From NCBI GenBank assembly GCA_041158165.1, contig JBEBBW010000002.1, forward strand, positions 28,357 through 92,356: 64,000 nucleotides of DNA, written 5' to 3'. The notes beneath the pieces are model-generated. The model did not search any database, was not told where the DNA came from, and saw only the letters and a list, made by a program, of their open reading frames with translations. The stretch comes from TMED14 sp041158165 (lineage in GTDB: Bacteria > Bacteroidota > Bacteroidia > Flavobacteriales > Schleiferiaceae). Shown here in pieces: positions 27,431-36,286 of the stretch (position 1 is its first letter; each line of letters starts with the position of its first letter). Made by a program: the position numbers and the translations under genes.

Positions 27431-30400
27431 ATGAAAGTACGCCTACTTGCCGTGGCCGCCCTAGTGGCAGGCCAATTGTTTGCCCAAAATACTATACCGA
27501 ACACCGCTCGAGTTCTTCTGCAATCGGGCACGTATTCACTTTTGGAGTCTAGTGCAGAACAGGTTCGCGGCATGGGCTCAACGAGTGGCCGACAAGTGCG
27601 CGTTGTTGCCTTTAATCGCCCTTTGACGCAGCTAGAATGGGCGACGTGGAGTGCGAAGGGCGCGATAAACCACGGCTACCTTCCGCTGAACGCCTACCTC
27701 GTAGAATTCCAGCGGGAAGATTCGTGGTTGGAGCTCGCCAACCTGCCAATACTCGGAGCCAGCCCCTTTACTCCCCTAATGAAGTTGAGTAGCCAGCTCG
27801 CGGAAGGCTCTTTTCCCGATTATGCATGGTCAGGCGCAGACGTAGAGCTTTTGGTGGTTCCGCTCGCAACCGCTTCGCGCGAAGCAGTAGTCCGCGACCT
27901 CAACCGAATTGGCCGTGTAGTCGGCAGTTCCGCACTTGGAATCCAGGTGGTAATCAAGCCCGCCGACCTCGGGCGAGTTACCAAGCTGGCCGACGTGCAG
28001 TTCGTGCAACCTAAAGAGGCTCCCGCAGAACCAGAAAACGTAATCGGCACCAAAAACCACCGCGCCAATGCGATTCGCGTTCCGTACCTCGGCGGCCGAA
28101 ACTACCGCGGGACTGGGGTAACCGTCGGCCACGGCGACGACGGCGACATTCAGCCCCACATTGATTTCAAAGGACGTATTGCGGCGAATTTTGGCGGACC
28201 CAGCCAAGGAAACCACGGAGACCACGTAGCCGGTACCATATTCGGCGCAGGAAACCTAAACCCCGACGGCGAAGGCCAAGCCCCGGGTGCCTCGCTCGTC
28301 TACTACGACTACCCCGCCAACCTGAACAGCGTCGACAACCACTACGCGCTCTATGGGGTGCGCGTAACCGCCAGCAGCTACTCCAACGGCTGCAACGCCG
28401 GCTACACCGCGTTCACACAGCAAATGGACCAAGACATCATCGACAACTACCATTTGATGCACGTGTTCTCGGCCGGCAACAGCGGTACGTCCAACTGCAA
28501 CTACGGCGCCGGTGCGGGTTGGGGCAACATCACTGGCGGACAAAAACAGGGCAAAAACGTGATTGCCGTCGCCAACCTCCAAGGCACTGACGTGATCGCG
28601 GGCTCAAGTAGCCGTGGCCCCGCGCACGACGGCCGTATCAAGCCTGACGTAGCTGCTTTAGGCACCAACGTTTTCTCGTGTTCATCCCCAAATAGCTACG
28701 CCACCTTAACCGGAACATCGATGGCCTGTCCTGGAACCGCGGGCGTATTGGCTCAGCTTTACGACGCCTACCGCCAAACACATTCGGGCCAGGACCCCCA
28801 CGGCGGCCTCATGAAGGCGATTTTAATGAACACTGCCGACGATCTGGGTCAACCGGGGCCAGACTTCATTCACGGCTACGGGCGTATGAACGCGCTGCGG
28901 GCCGCCAAAAGCATCGAGCAAAACCAGTTCGCCAAAGACAGCCTTTCTCCGGGCGAAACCGACACGTTGCGCATTACGGTGCCGGTTGGCACACAGGCAG
29001 TGCGCATCATGCTGCACTGGACCGACCCGGCCGCCACAGTCAACGCGGGCCGTGCGCTGGTCAACAACCTAAACGGAGTGCTCAAACAGGGCACGTCAAG
29101 CTGGCTGCCCTGGGTGCTCAATCCCACTCCTACGGCTACGGCGCTCAATAGCCCCGCGGTACGCGCGGTCGACAGCCTCAATACGGCGGAGCAGTTTGAA
29201 GTGCTTAACCCTACTCCGGGTGACTTTGACTTGATCGTGAGCGGAAGCGTAGCCGTTGGAAGTGCCCAAGAGTACTTTGTGACGTGGTCGTTTGTGGCTG
29301 CCGACGTAGAACTCACCTACCCCGTGGGCGGCGAAGTTTTGGTGGCTGGTCAAACCACGCCAGTGCGCTGGGATTCAGAGCCCAACGGCACAGCCTACCA
29401 ACTGAGTGCTTCCTACGACAACGGGGCAACGTGGAGTGTCATCGCCAACCCCGGAGCCAACGCCGACCAAGCGAACTGGTCGGTACCCGCGGGGGTAAAC
29501 GACCAAATGTGGCTGCGCATCGTGCGCGGCACCCAAGGGGACACAACCGACGTGGTACTTAGCCGCATCGGCGTGCCCACCAACCTCAACCACCAATGGA
29601 CCTGCCCGGATTCCTTCAAAGTATCTTGGAACCCCGTGGTTGGCGCAGCCGGCTACGTAGTCTACCGCCTCGGCGCAAAGTACATGGATCCTGTCGACAC
29701 AGTGACCGCCACCAACTATGTGTTCACCGGCAGCAACCCCAACGTCGCCGAGTGGTTTAGCGTGGCGGCGCTAACGCCGGCCGGCCGAGCAGGAAAACGC
29801 GCTGTTGCCGTGGAAAAACCAGCCGGAATTCAAGGTTGCATCGTCACCCAGGATGCCGCCTTGTCGGCAATTGTCAACCCTTCTGGCCGAATGCCGGATT
29901 GCCAGCCACTAGGTAGTATTCCGATTGAAGTTCGGCTCCTGAATCCTGCGACCCAGGCCCTAACCTCGGTACCCGTCGCGGTCCGCCTTGGCACTGGACC
30001 CATCCAGCGCGATACGGTTGCGGTACAATTAACTTCTACCCAATCTACCGTGGTTCAGCTCGCGCCAACCCTGAGCCTGCCGGGCATTGGCAACTACTCC
30101 ATTCGGGTGTGGACTGAACTTCCTGGCGACCAAAACCCCTACAACGACACACTCAGCACGAGCGTGAACGTGACAGCGAGCGGCACGCCGGTCAGCCTGC
30201 CCTACGCCGAGAACTTCAGCAGCTTTGTGAGCTGCCCGACCACCTCAAACTGCGGCGTGACCACCTGCTCCCTCACCAACGGCTGGGTGAACGCAACCAA
30301 CGGCAGCGAAGACCAGCACGACTGGCGCACCGACGCAGGCGGTACCCCCACGACCGGAACCGGTCCTACGGGCGGTGCCAACGGTGGCGGCCCAACCGAC

Positions 30401-32281
30401 AACTACCTCTACTTGGAAGCAACCAACTGCTTGAATTCAACCGCAATGGTCTTCACGCCCTGCATAAACCTTACCGGCAGTAGCTTACCGCAACTCAGCT
30501 TTGCAGCCCACATGCTTGGCACCAACCAAGGTGAGCTCCACGTAGACGTGCTTTCGGGCGGACGTTGGCACCTTGACGTGTGTGCCCCGCTGGTCGGAGA
30601 CAAAGGCAGCAGCTGGGTCAATGTGACGGCCTCGCTGATGCCCTTTACGGGTAAAACAATCGTGGTGCGCTTCCGCGGCACTACCGGCAATGGCGGATTG
30701 AGCGACATCGCGATTGACGCGATCACCGTTAGCGAAGTCACGTCAGCACCTCAAGCGGCAATGCAGCTTCCATCCGCAGCGCCCTGCCTCAACCAGGTGG
30801 TACAGCTCTTCGACGCCTCGACCAACAGCCCCGCCTCGTGGCGCTGGATCATCACGCCGCGCACCGGAGTGAGCTTTGCCAACGGCAGCGATTCGACAAG
30901 CAAAAATCCATGGGTGTCGTTCAACGCCCTCGGTACCTACAGCGTGCAGCTCATCGCCACGAACCCATTTGGGTCTGACACGGCGACCAGCACCACGGGA
31001 ATCACCCTGACGGCGGGCGCCCCACTGCCTTTCGCAGAGCCGTTTGGTCCCTCCCTGCCGCTTGGTTGGTCAGTCGACAACCCAGACGGTGGAATCACAT
31101 GGGCCATTTCAAACTGCATCGGGGTTGCGGGTACTTCGACGAACGCGGTAACCGTGAATTTCTTCAACTACAGCTCCACGCTCCAAGAGGACGGTTTAGT
31201 CACTCCCGGAATCGACTTATCGGGCACTAACCTGCCCTACCTCGTATTTGACTTAGCGTATGCACCCTACGATGCGAGCTACATAGATGGCCTACGTATC
31301 GAGTACAGCACCAACTGCGGCAGCACTTGGGCACCCACCGGGTATGCTAAGTCAGGGTCCGCACTCGCTACCAAAGCCGCGCAGACCACCAACTTCACGC
31401 CGTCGCTGGCAAGCCACTGGCGTCGCGACAGTATTGCGCTGCCCGCGAGCATTTCGGGACCGAGCGTCAAGTTCCGGTTTGTTGGGGTAAACGGTTACGG
31501 CAACAACCTGTTCCTCGACAACATACAGGTCTATGATTTGGGCGCCGCTGCACCCGTAGCCAGCATTTCTGCCAGTGCCACGGTCGACGTGTGCGTTTTG
31601 GACACGGTCTACTTTAGCGCCGTCAACCCCGGAAACGCCCTCGCGCAATGGACCTTTGGCCCCGGCGCGGTTCCAAGTGTGGCGACAGGTCCCGGCAACC
31701 ACGCCGTGTACTTTTTCTCGCCCGGTCCCAAAACCATCACCCTGCAACTTAACGGTGCGGGCGGTACCGACCGAGATACCGTCAGCTTGAACGCAGTTCC
31801 CAACCTCAGCAGTACGTGGAGTATTCAGACCGACAGCGCCTTTGTGCTGCGCGGACAAGCCGCCGTTACCCAGGGAAGTGCCCTAGGATACCTCTGGGAT
31901 TTCGGCGACGGCACCACGGCCACGACGGCCGCTGTGCGCCACGTATATGCTGCAGCGGGAACCTACCCCGTCCAGCTAACGGTCGACGGCCCCTGCAACG
32001 ACGTGGTATTTCAGACCAACGCGGTAATCAGTTCCATTGGCCTTGGCGAGGGCAACGCGAAATGGGCCGCTACGCCCAACCCGACCGACGGAATGCTTTG
32101 GGTTGAGGGCGAAGGCCAGCCTGAAACGTTTGTGCTCACCGACCTGGCGGGCCGAATCGTATACCAAGGAACGTGGCCAGAGCGCGGAAGTCTGGACGTG
32201 GCCTCGCTGAGCGCCGGCAGCTACGTGCTTGAACTCAACGGGCACGGACGAAGGGAACGCCACCTCATTGTGAAGCGCTAA
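27431..32281 (+). CDS. T9SS subtilisin-like (S8) serine protease with multi-domain C-terminus
   Basis: This 1616-residue secreted protein has signal peptide MKVRLLAVAALVAGQLFAQ. The subtilisin domain (about 225-490) shows the catalytic Asp in VGHGDDGDI, the His in GNHGDHVAGTIFG and the Ser in LTGTSMACPGTAG (about residue 430). It is followed by a P-domain-like beta region (about 500-620), an Ig/Kre9-like region (LTYPVGGEVLVAGQTTPVRW), an FN3-like region, a MAM-like module (about 925-1105, FTPCINLTGSSLPQLSFAAH), PKD domains (ASWRWIITPR; LGYLWDFGDGTTA) and a C-terminal type A sorting signal (PNPTDGMLWV ... GSYVLELNG ... HLIVKR). It is probably an extracellular or surface protease. The ATG at 27431 directly begins the signal peptide. 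Confidence 0.92.
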   Translation: MKVRLLAVAALVAGQLFAQNTIPNTARVLLQSGTYSLLESSAEQVRGMGSTSGRQVRVVAFNRPLTQLEWATWSAKGAINHGYLPLNAYLVEFQREDSWLELANLPILGASPFTPLMKLSSQLAEGSFPDYAWSGADVELLVVPLATASREAVVRDLNRIGRVVGSSALGIQVVIKPADLGRVTKLADVQFVQPKEAPAEPENVIGTKNHRANAIRVPYLGGRNYRGTGVTVGHGDDGDIQPHIDFKGRIAANFGGPSQGNHGDHVAGTIFGAGNLNPDGEGQAPGASLVYYDYPANLNSVDNHYALYGVRVTASSYSNGCNAGYTAFTQQMDQDIIDNYHLMHVFSAGNSGTSNCNYGAGAGWGNITGGQKQGKNVIAVANLQGTDVIAGSSSRGPAHDGRIKPDVAALGTNVFSCSSPNSYATLTGTSMACPGTAGVLAQLYDAYRQTHSGQDPHGGLMKAILMNTADDLGQPGPDFIHGYGRMNALRAAKSIEQNQFAKDSLSPGETDTLRITVPVGTQAVRIMLHWTDPAATVNAGRALVNNLNGVLKQGTSSWLPWVLNPTPTATALNSPAVRAVDSLNTAEQFEVLNPTPGDFDLIVSGSVAVGSAQEYFVTWSFVAADVELTYPVGGEVLVAGQTTPVRWDSEPNGTAYQLSASYDNGATWSVIANPGANADQANWSVPAGVNDQMWLRIVRGTQGDTTDVVLSRIGVPTNLNHQWTCPDSFKVSWNPVVGAAGYVVYRLGAKYMDPVDTVTATNYVFTGSNPNVAEWFSVAALTPAGRAGKRAVAVEKPAGIQGCIVTQDAALSAIVNPSGRMPDCQPLGSIPIEVRLLNPATQALTSVPVAVRLGTGPIQRDTVAVQLTSTQSTVVQLAPTLSLPGIGNYSIRVWTELPGDQNPYNDTLSTSVNVTASGTPVSLPYAENFSSFVSCPTTSNCGVTTCSLTNGWVNATNGSEDQHDWRTDAGGTPTTGTGPTGGANGGGPTDNYLYLEATNCLNSTAMVFTPCINLTGSSLPQLSFAAHMLGTNQGELHVDVLSGGRWHLDVCAPLVGDKGSSWVNVTASLMPFTGKTIVVRFRGTTGNGGLSDIAIDAITVSEVTSAPQAAMQLPSAAPCLNQVVQLFDASTNSPASWRWIITPRTGVSFANGSDSTSKNPWVSFNALGTYSVQLIATNPFGSDTATSTTGITLTAGAPLPFAEPFGPSLPLGWSVDNPDGGITWAISNCIGVAGTSTNAVTVNFFNYSSTLQEDGLVTPGIDLSGTNLPYLVFDLAYAPYDASYIDGLRIEYSTNCGSTWAPTGYAKSGSALATKAAQTTNFTPSLASHWRRDSIALPASISGPSVKFRFVGVNGYGNNLFLDNIQVYDLGAAAPVASISASATVDVCVLDTVYFSAVNPGNALAQWTFGPGAVPSVATGPGNHAVYFFSPGPKTITLQLNGAGGTDRDTVSLNAVPNLSSTWSIQTDSAFVLRGQAAVTQGSALGYLWDFGDGTTATTAAVRHVYAAAGTYPVQLTVDGPCNDVVFQTNAVISSIGLGEGNAKWAATPNPTDGMLWVEGEGQPETFVLTDLAGRIVYQGTWPERGSLDVASLSAGSYVLELNGHGRRERHLIVKR

Positions 32282-32300
32282 CCCACCGCATGGTACCCAC

Positions 32301-32340
32301 TAAGGCCGGACTCCGTTGAGGTGCTCCGGCCTTACTTTTT
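32301..32340. terminator. Bidirectional terminator between the S8 protease and the second symporter
   Basis: A perfect 10-bp stem, TAAGGCCGGA at 32301-32310 and TCCGGCCTTA at 32325-32334, is followed by a T-run on the plus strand. Its right arm includes the stop codon of the convergent symporter gene. Confidence 0.8.
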
Positions 32341-33768
32341 AGGCCCCGCCGCGAGGAGAAGTGCCGTAAGGAGTCCGTTGACCAAAATCAGCTCAAAACC
32401 AAACGTGTACCCGAGGTAGGCAGGGCCCGCAACGCTCGCGGCATAGGTCAGCACCGGGCCGGCAAGGCAGGAGACCGGAATCCACCAGCCGATTGGCCGC
32501 ACCGAGGTGAGTTGCCCCAGCGCGAACAGTCCGAGCAGCGGTCCATACGTGTAGCCCGCCGCCGTGAAGATGGTCGTGATAATGCTTTGGTCTGCAAACG
32601 GCTTGACCGCAATCATGAGTGCCCCCACGGCCACCGTCATCGCAATGTGAACGTTGCGCCGCAGGCGTTCGGCACGGGCTGGAGCCATGCGCTCCACGCC
32701 GAGGATGTCCACCGAAAACGAGGTCGTCAGGGCGGTCAGCGCAGAGTCCGCGCTGGAATAGGCTGCGGCCACCAGGCCGAGCACAAACAGCACGCCAATG
32801 GCGACCGGCATCTCTGGCGAAAGTGCCACCGCCGCGAACAGGCCGTCGCCGACCACGCTGATTCCGGCGCCTGCCGCATACCGGTACAGCACAATCCCAA
32901 GCGCCAGAAACAACAGGTTCACGGCAACCAGCACCACGCTGAACACGACCATGTTGAGTTGAGCCTCCTTCAGGCTGCGGCACGTCAGGTTTTTCTGCAT
33001 CATATCTTGATCTAGGCCGGTCATCGTGATGGTGATGAACATGCCTCCGAGGAACTGCTTCCAAAAATTGCGTCCGTCAGAAGCATCCGGAAAAAACCAC
33101 TGCGATTCGGGTTGCTGCCAAAGCCAATTCCAGGGCTCGCTGACCCCTAAGTCGCCGAGCAGCACCACCAGCACCCACACCAAAACACCCAGCATGGCAG
33201 CCGTTTGGAGGGTGTCGGTGAACACTACGGCGCGAATTCCGCCCCGGTGGGTATACAACCAAATGAGGCCCAGCACGCCAAACACGGTCGCACCAAACGG
33301 AAGCCCAAAGGGTTTGGCCACCAAATCGTGCAAAATGGCCGCAACCAAGAACAAGCGAAGCGACGACCCCACCCAGCGCGACACAATGAATAGCCAGGCC
33401 CCGGTTCGGTAGGCGGTCAGCCCAAATCGCTGGTCGAGGTAGCCATAAATAGTGGTGGTCGCGGTTCGGTAGTACAGCGGAAGCAGCACAAACGCCACCA
33501 CCGCATACCCGACCACATAGCCCAGCACCATCTGCAGGTAGCTGAACGACGACGTTCCGACCCACCCCGGAACCGAGACAAACGTCACACCGCTAAGCGA
33601 AGCGCCAATCATCCCAAAACTCACAAGCCACCAAGGGCTTTGGCGTCCGGCTGTGAAAAACTGGGAATTGTCGGTTTTCACTCGGCGCGTTGCCCATTCA
33701 GCAACGACCACCAAAAGAGCGAAGTACGCCACCAAAACGGCGAACACGAGGTAGGGACCGTGGATCAT
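32332..33768 (-). CDS. Sodium:solute symporter (SSS family)
   Basis: This 478-residue SSS/SLC5 transporter has about 12 hydrophobic segments. Family features include FFTAGRQSPWWLVSFGMIGASLSGVTFVSVPG at the N-terminus (the part up to SVPGWVG is diagnostic), YGYLDQRFG, THRGGIRAVVFTDTLQT, GGMFITITMTGLDQDMMQ and GLVAAAYSSADSALTALTTSFSVD. I choose the ATG at 33768 because the first membrane segment starts just after it; a start at 33918 would overlap recR and add non-conserved residues. It is a single gene divergent from recR; the substrate is unknown. Confidence 0.88.
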   Translation of the reverse strand: MIHGPYLVFAVLVAYFALLVVVAEWATRRVKTDNSQFFTAGRQSPWWLVSFGMIGASLSGVTFVSVPGWVGTSSFSYLQMVLGYVVGYAVVAFVLLPLYYRTATTTIYGYLDQRFGLTAYRTGAWLFIVSRWVGSSLRLFLVAAILHDLVAKPFGLPFGATVFGVLGLIWLYTHRGGIRAVVFTDTLQTAAMLGVLVWVLVVLLGDLGVSEPWNWLWQQPESQWFFPDASDGRNFWKQFLGGMFITITMTGLDQDMMQKNLTCRSLKEAQLNMVVFSVVLVAVNLLFLALGIVLYRYAAGAGISVVGDGLFAAVALSPEMPVAIGVLFVLGLVAAAYSSADSALTALTTSFSVDILGVERMAPARAERLRRNVHIAMTVAVGALMIAVKPFADQSIITTIFTAAGYTYGPLLGLFALGQLTSVRPIGWWIPVSCLAGPVLTYAASVAGPAYLGYTFGFELILVNGLLTALLLAAGPKK

Positions 33769-33784
33769 GGCCACAAAGATGCCG

Positions 33785-33792
33785 TATTTTTG
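33785..33792 (+). promoter_or_regulatory. Start-proximal -7 box TATTTTTG before recR
   Basis: A perfect TAnnTTTG match ends four bases before the recR ATG at 33797. It helps decide that start over the in-frame codon at 33767. Confidence 0.45.
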
Positions 33793-33796
33793 GACG

Positions 33797-34414
33797 ATGG
33801 AACTACCCTCGGCCGCATTAGAACGCGCAGTGAGCGAATTAGCTCGGTTGCCGGGGATCGGAAGGCGGTCCGCCCTCAGGCTGGCCCTGCACCTCATCCA
33901 GCAAGGAGGCGACCGCATGACTCAATTGGCCGACGCCATCCACAACCTCTCCGAGCAAACGACACTCTGCACCCAGTGCCACTCGCTCAGCGATACGCCC
34001 ATTTGTGCAATCTGTTCCGACGGCCGACGCGACCCCAAAACCCTTTGTGTGGTTGAAGACGTGCGCGACGTGCTTGCCCTAGAAAACACCCAGGCTTTTC
34101 GCGGCCGCTACCACGTTTTGGGCGGACTGATTTCGCCCATGGACGGCATGGGGCCCGGCGACCTCAGCATCGACCACCTCGTGACCCGGGTGGCAGACGA
34201 GCACGTTACCGAAGTCCTTTTTGCACTCAGCACGACCATGGAAGGCGACACCACTGCGTTTTACCTCTACCGCCGCCTTCAACCACTGGGCGTGAGCCTG
34301 ACGGTGATGGCCCGCGGACTCCCGGTGGGCGACGCCTTGGAGTACGCCGACGAACGCACCCTTAGCCGGGCCGTCGAGCAGCGCGTTCCCTACGAGCAAA
34401 CGATTAAAGGCTAA
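33797..34414 (+). CDS. recR: Recombination mediator protein RecR
   Basis: This 205-residue protein acts with RecO and RecF to load RecA at gaps. It has the N-terminal helix-hairpin-helix (ELARLPGIGRRSALRLA), the four-cysteine zinc motif (CTQCHSLSDTPICAIC) and the Toprim domain (CVVEDVRDVLALE ... YHVLGGLISPMDGMGP). The C-terminus GDALEYADERTLSRAVEQR is typical. The ATG at 33797 gives the usual length and starts at the first conserved helix; the alternative at 33767 adds ten residues and would be opposite the symporter start. Confidence 0.95.
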   Translation: MELPSAALERAVSELARLPGIGRRSALRLALHLIQQGGDRMTQLADAIHNLSEQTTLCTQCHSLSDTPICAICSDGRRDPKTLCVVEDVRDVLALENTQAFRGRYHVLGGLISPMDGMGPGDLSIDHLVTRVADEHVTEVLFALSTTMEGDTTAFYLYRRLQPLGVSLTVMARGLPVGDALEYADERTLSRAVEQRVPYEQTIKG

Positions 34415-34419
34415 CTTCA
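34412..34419 (+). promoter_or_regulatory. Start-proximal -7-like box TAACTTCA
   Basis: TAACTTCA includes the recR TAA stop and ends four bases before the GTG of the glycosyltransferase. It has two deviations from TAnnTTTG. Confidence 0.2.
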
Positions 34420-34423
34420 CCTC

Positions 34424-36262
34424 GTGCGCCTTTCGGTCCTCATTGTCAACTACAACGTCAAGTCCTTTCTTGACCAGTGCCTGCGCTCGGTGCGGAGCGC
34501 TGCGCGCGGCCTCGACGTCGAAGTGATCGTCGTCGACAACGCCTCGACCGACGGCAGCGGCGATTGGATTCCGGCACAATTCCCCGAAGTTCGCTGGATC
34601 GCCTCCCCAAGCAACCTTGGCTTTGGACGCGCCAACAACCTCGCCCTGCGCGAGGCCACCGGCGACGTGGTGCTCTACATCAACCCCGACACCGTCGTCC
34701 CCGATGACAACTTCACTTCGGCCCTAGCCTACCTAACCGCGCATCCCGAGGTCGGCTCCCTTGGATGCCGCATGATCGACGGCACCGGCGCCTTTTTACC
34801 CGAATCCAAGCGCGCCCTGCCCACCCCGAGTGTGGCCTTGTACCGCTTGCTTGGACTTAGCGCCCTAGCGCCGCGCAGCCCGCGCTTCGCCCGCTACTAC
34901 CTCGGCCATCTTCCAGAAGACCAAAACGCCGAGGTCGACGTGCACTGCGGCGCGTGGATGATGGTGCGCAAGCCGATCCTCGACCAGCTCGGAGGCTTTG
35001 ACGAAGCCTTCTTCATGTACGGCGAAGACATCGACCTGAGCTACCGAATCCAGCAGGCGGGTTGGCAGAACCACTACCTGGCCACCTCGCCCATCATTCA
35101 CTACAAGGGCGAGTCCACCAAGCACGCCACCTGGAAGTACGTGCGCACCTTCCACGAGGCCATGGACATTTTTGCCCGCAAGCATTTTGCCGGCCGCGCC
35201 GCAGCCTTTTCTGCCCTTATTCGCCTCGGAATCTACGCCAAAGCCAGCGCCTCGATGCTGCAGCGCTGGGCGACGCTCGTGCTGCCCCTTCTCGTGGAGC
35301 TCGGCCTCGGACTCTTTTTGGCGGAGGCCATGACCGGCTACTGGGAACGCTCCCACCGCTACGTGGAAGGCGGGGCCTACCCAGCGATCTACCGCGAGTG
35401 GGTGCTGCCGGCCTATGCCCTGGTTTGGTTTGGCACCTACCATATTTTGGGCGGAGCTCGGGGAGCGCTGCGGCGCTGGTTCACCAGCGGACTGCTTGCC
35501 ACCTTAGCGCTGCTCGTGGGGTACGGGCTGCTGCCCATGGAGTTGCGGTTTTCGCGAGCGCTCGTGCTGCTGTCGTCGCTGCTTTTTGCGGTGGCGTCGC
35601 TGGGGATTCGGGCGCTTCGCTTGGCGGGGGCGTTGCGCGAGCGCGGTCTTCTTCGAAGCGGAACCGCCCACTTCGGCCGGACCGGAACGCCCGTTTCGCC
35701 CAGCGAAAACCCCATCGACTACGACCTCCCTTGGAACGACCACCGCTTGGCCGCCCTCCAAACCTTTCAACCCAGCGTCGTGGCCCTTCACCCCGGCAGC
35801 GACCTGAGCTTCAGCGACTGCATTCAGCTCATGCTCCAGCTGCGCGGGCAGGGAATCCGATTCCGCACCGTCTACCCCGAATGGTCGCTGGGCAGCGACG
35901 ACCGCCGTTTTTCGTCTGACGTGAGCATCCCAGAGCTGGACAAGCCCGCCGTGCGCCGGAGCCGCCGCGTGCTCCACCTGGGCATCGCCCTGCTCCTCAC
36001 TGCCATTCTCCCCCTCGCCCTGTGTACCCCACGCGGTCGGTTTTATGTGAAGCACTTGCTTCAAGTGCTGCGCGGAACGCGATCCTGGGTTGGCTACGCT
36101 GGCGACGGGATTGGACTCAGCCCCATTCCGCCCGGAATTGTTCCCCACGTTCCACCAAGCGGAGTCCCAGAATGGGACCGAGAAGCCGACCGCCGGTATG
36201 CGATGCGTTGGCATGTGGATTTAGACGTTTATGCACTTCTTCGCCGGCATCCTATGCCGTAA
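34424..36262 (+). CDS. Family 2 glycosyltransferase fused to a polyprenyl glycosylphosphotransferase-like membrane region
   Basis: This 612-residue protein starts with a GT-A glycosyltransferase (residues 1 to about 265): LSVLIVNYNVKSFL, VIVVDNASTDGSG, SNLGFGRANNLAL, YINPDTVVP and YGEDIDLSYRIQQAGW, resembling rhamnosyl or N-acetylglucosaminyl transferases of the WbbL type. From about 280 it has four to five membrane segments (ALVWFGTYHILGG, LLATLALLVGYGLLPMELRF) and ends with a segment like the tail of bacterial sugar phosphotransferases (LLQVLRGTRSWVGYAGDG). The catalytic core of those enzymes appears absent. It is probably inner-membrane and acts in surface glycan synthesis. The GTG start is set by the signature LSVLIVNYN, three residues in. 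Confidence 0.82.
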   Translation: MRLSVLIVNYNVKSFLDQCLRSVRSAARGLDVEVIVVDNASTDGSGDWIPAQFPEVRWIASPSNLGFGRANNLALREATGDVVLYINPDTVVPDDNFTSALAYLTAHPEVGSLGCRMIDGTGAFLPESKRALPTPSVALYRLLGLSALAPRSPRFARYYLGHLPEDQNAEVDVHCGAWMMVRKPILDQLGGFDEAFFMYGEDIDLSYRIQQAGWQNHYLATSPIIHYKGESTKHATWKYVRTFHEAMDIFARKHFAGRAAAFSALIRLGIYAKASASMLQRWATLVLPLLVELGLGLFLAEAMTGYWERSHRYVEGGAYPAIYREWVLPAYALVWFGTYHILGGARGALRRWFTSGLLATLALLVGYGLLPMELRFSRALVLLSSLLFAVASLGIRALRLAGALRERGLLRSGTAHFGRTGTPVSPSENPIDYDLPWNDHRLAALQTFQPSVVALHPGSDLSFSDCIQLMLQLRGQGIRFRTVYPEWSLGSDDRRFSSDVSIPELDKPAVRRSRRVLHLGIALLLTAILPLALCTPRGRFYVKHLLQVLRGTRSWVGYAGDGIGLSPIPPGIVPHVPPSGVPEWDREADRRYAMRWHVDLDVYALLRRHPMP

Positions 36263-36267
36263 ATTTG
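36260..36267 (+). promoter_or_regulatory. Bacteroidota -7 box TAAATTTG before the E2 gene
   Basis: A perfect TAnnTTTG match begins on the last base pairs of the glycosyltransferase gene and ends 19 bases before the E2 ATG. No TTG was found at the expected -33 distance. Confidence 0.45.
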
Positions 36268-36286
36268 CCGCACAACCCCAGCGACT

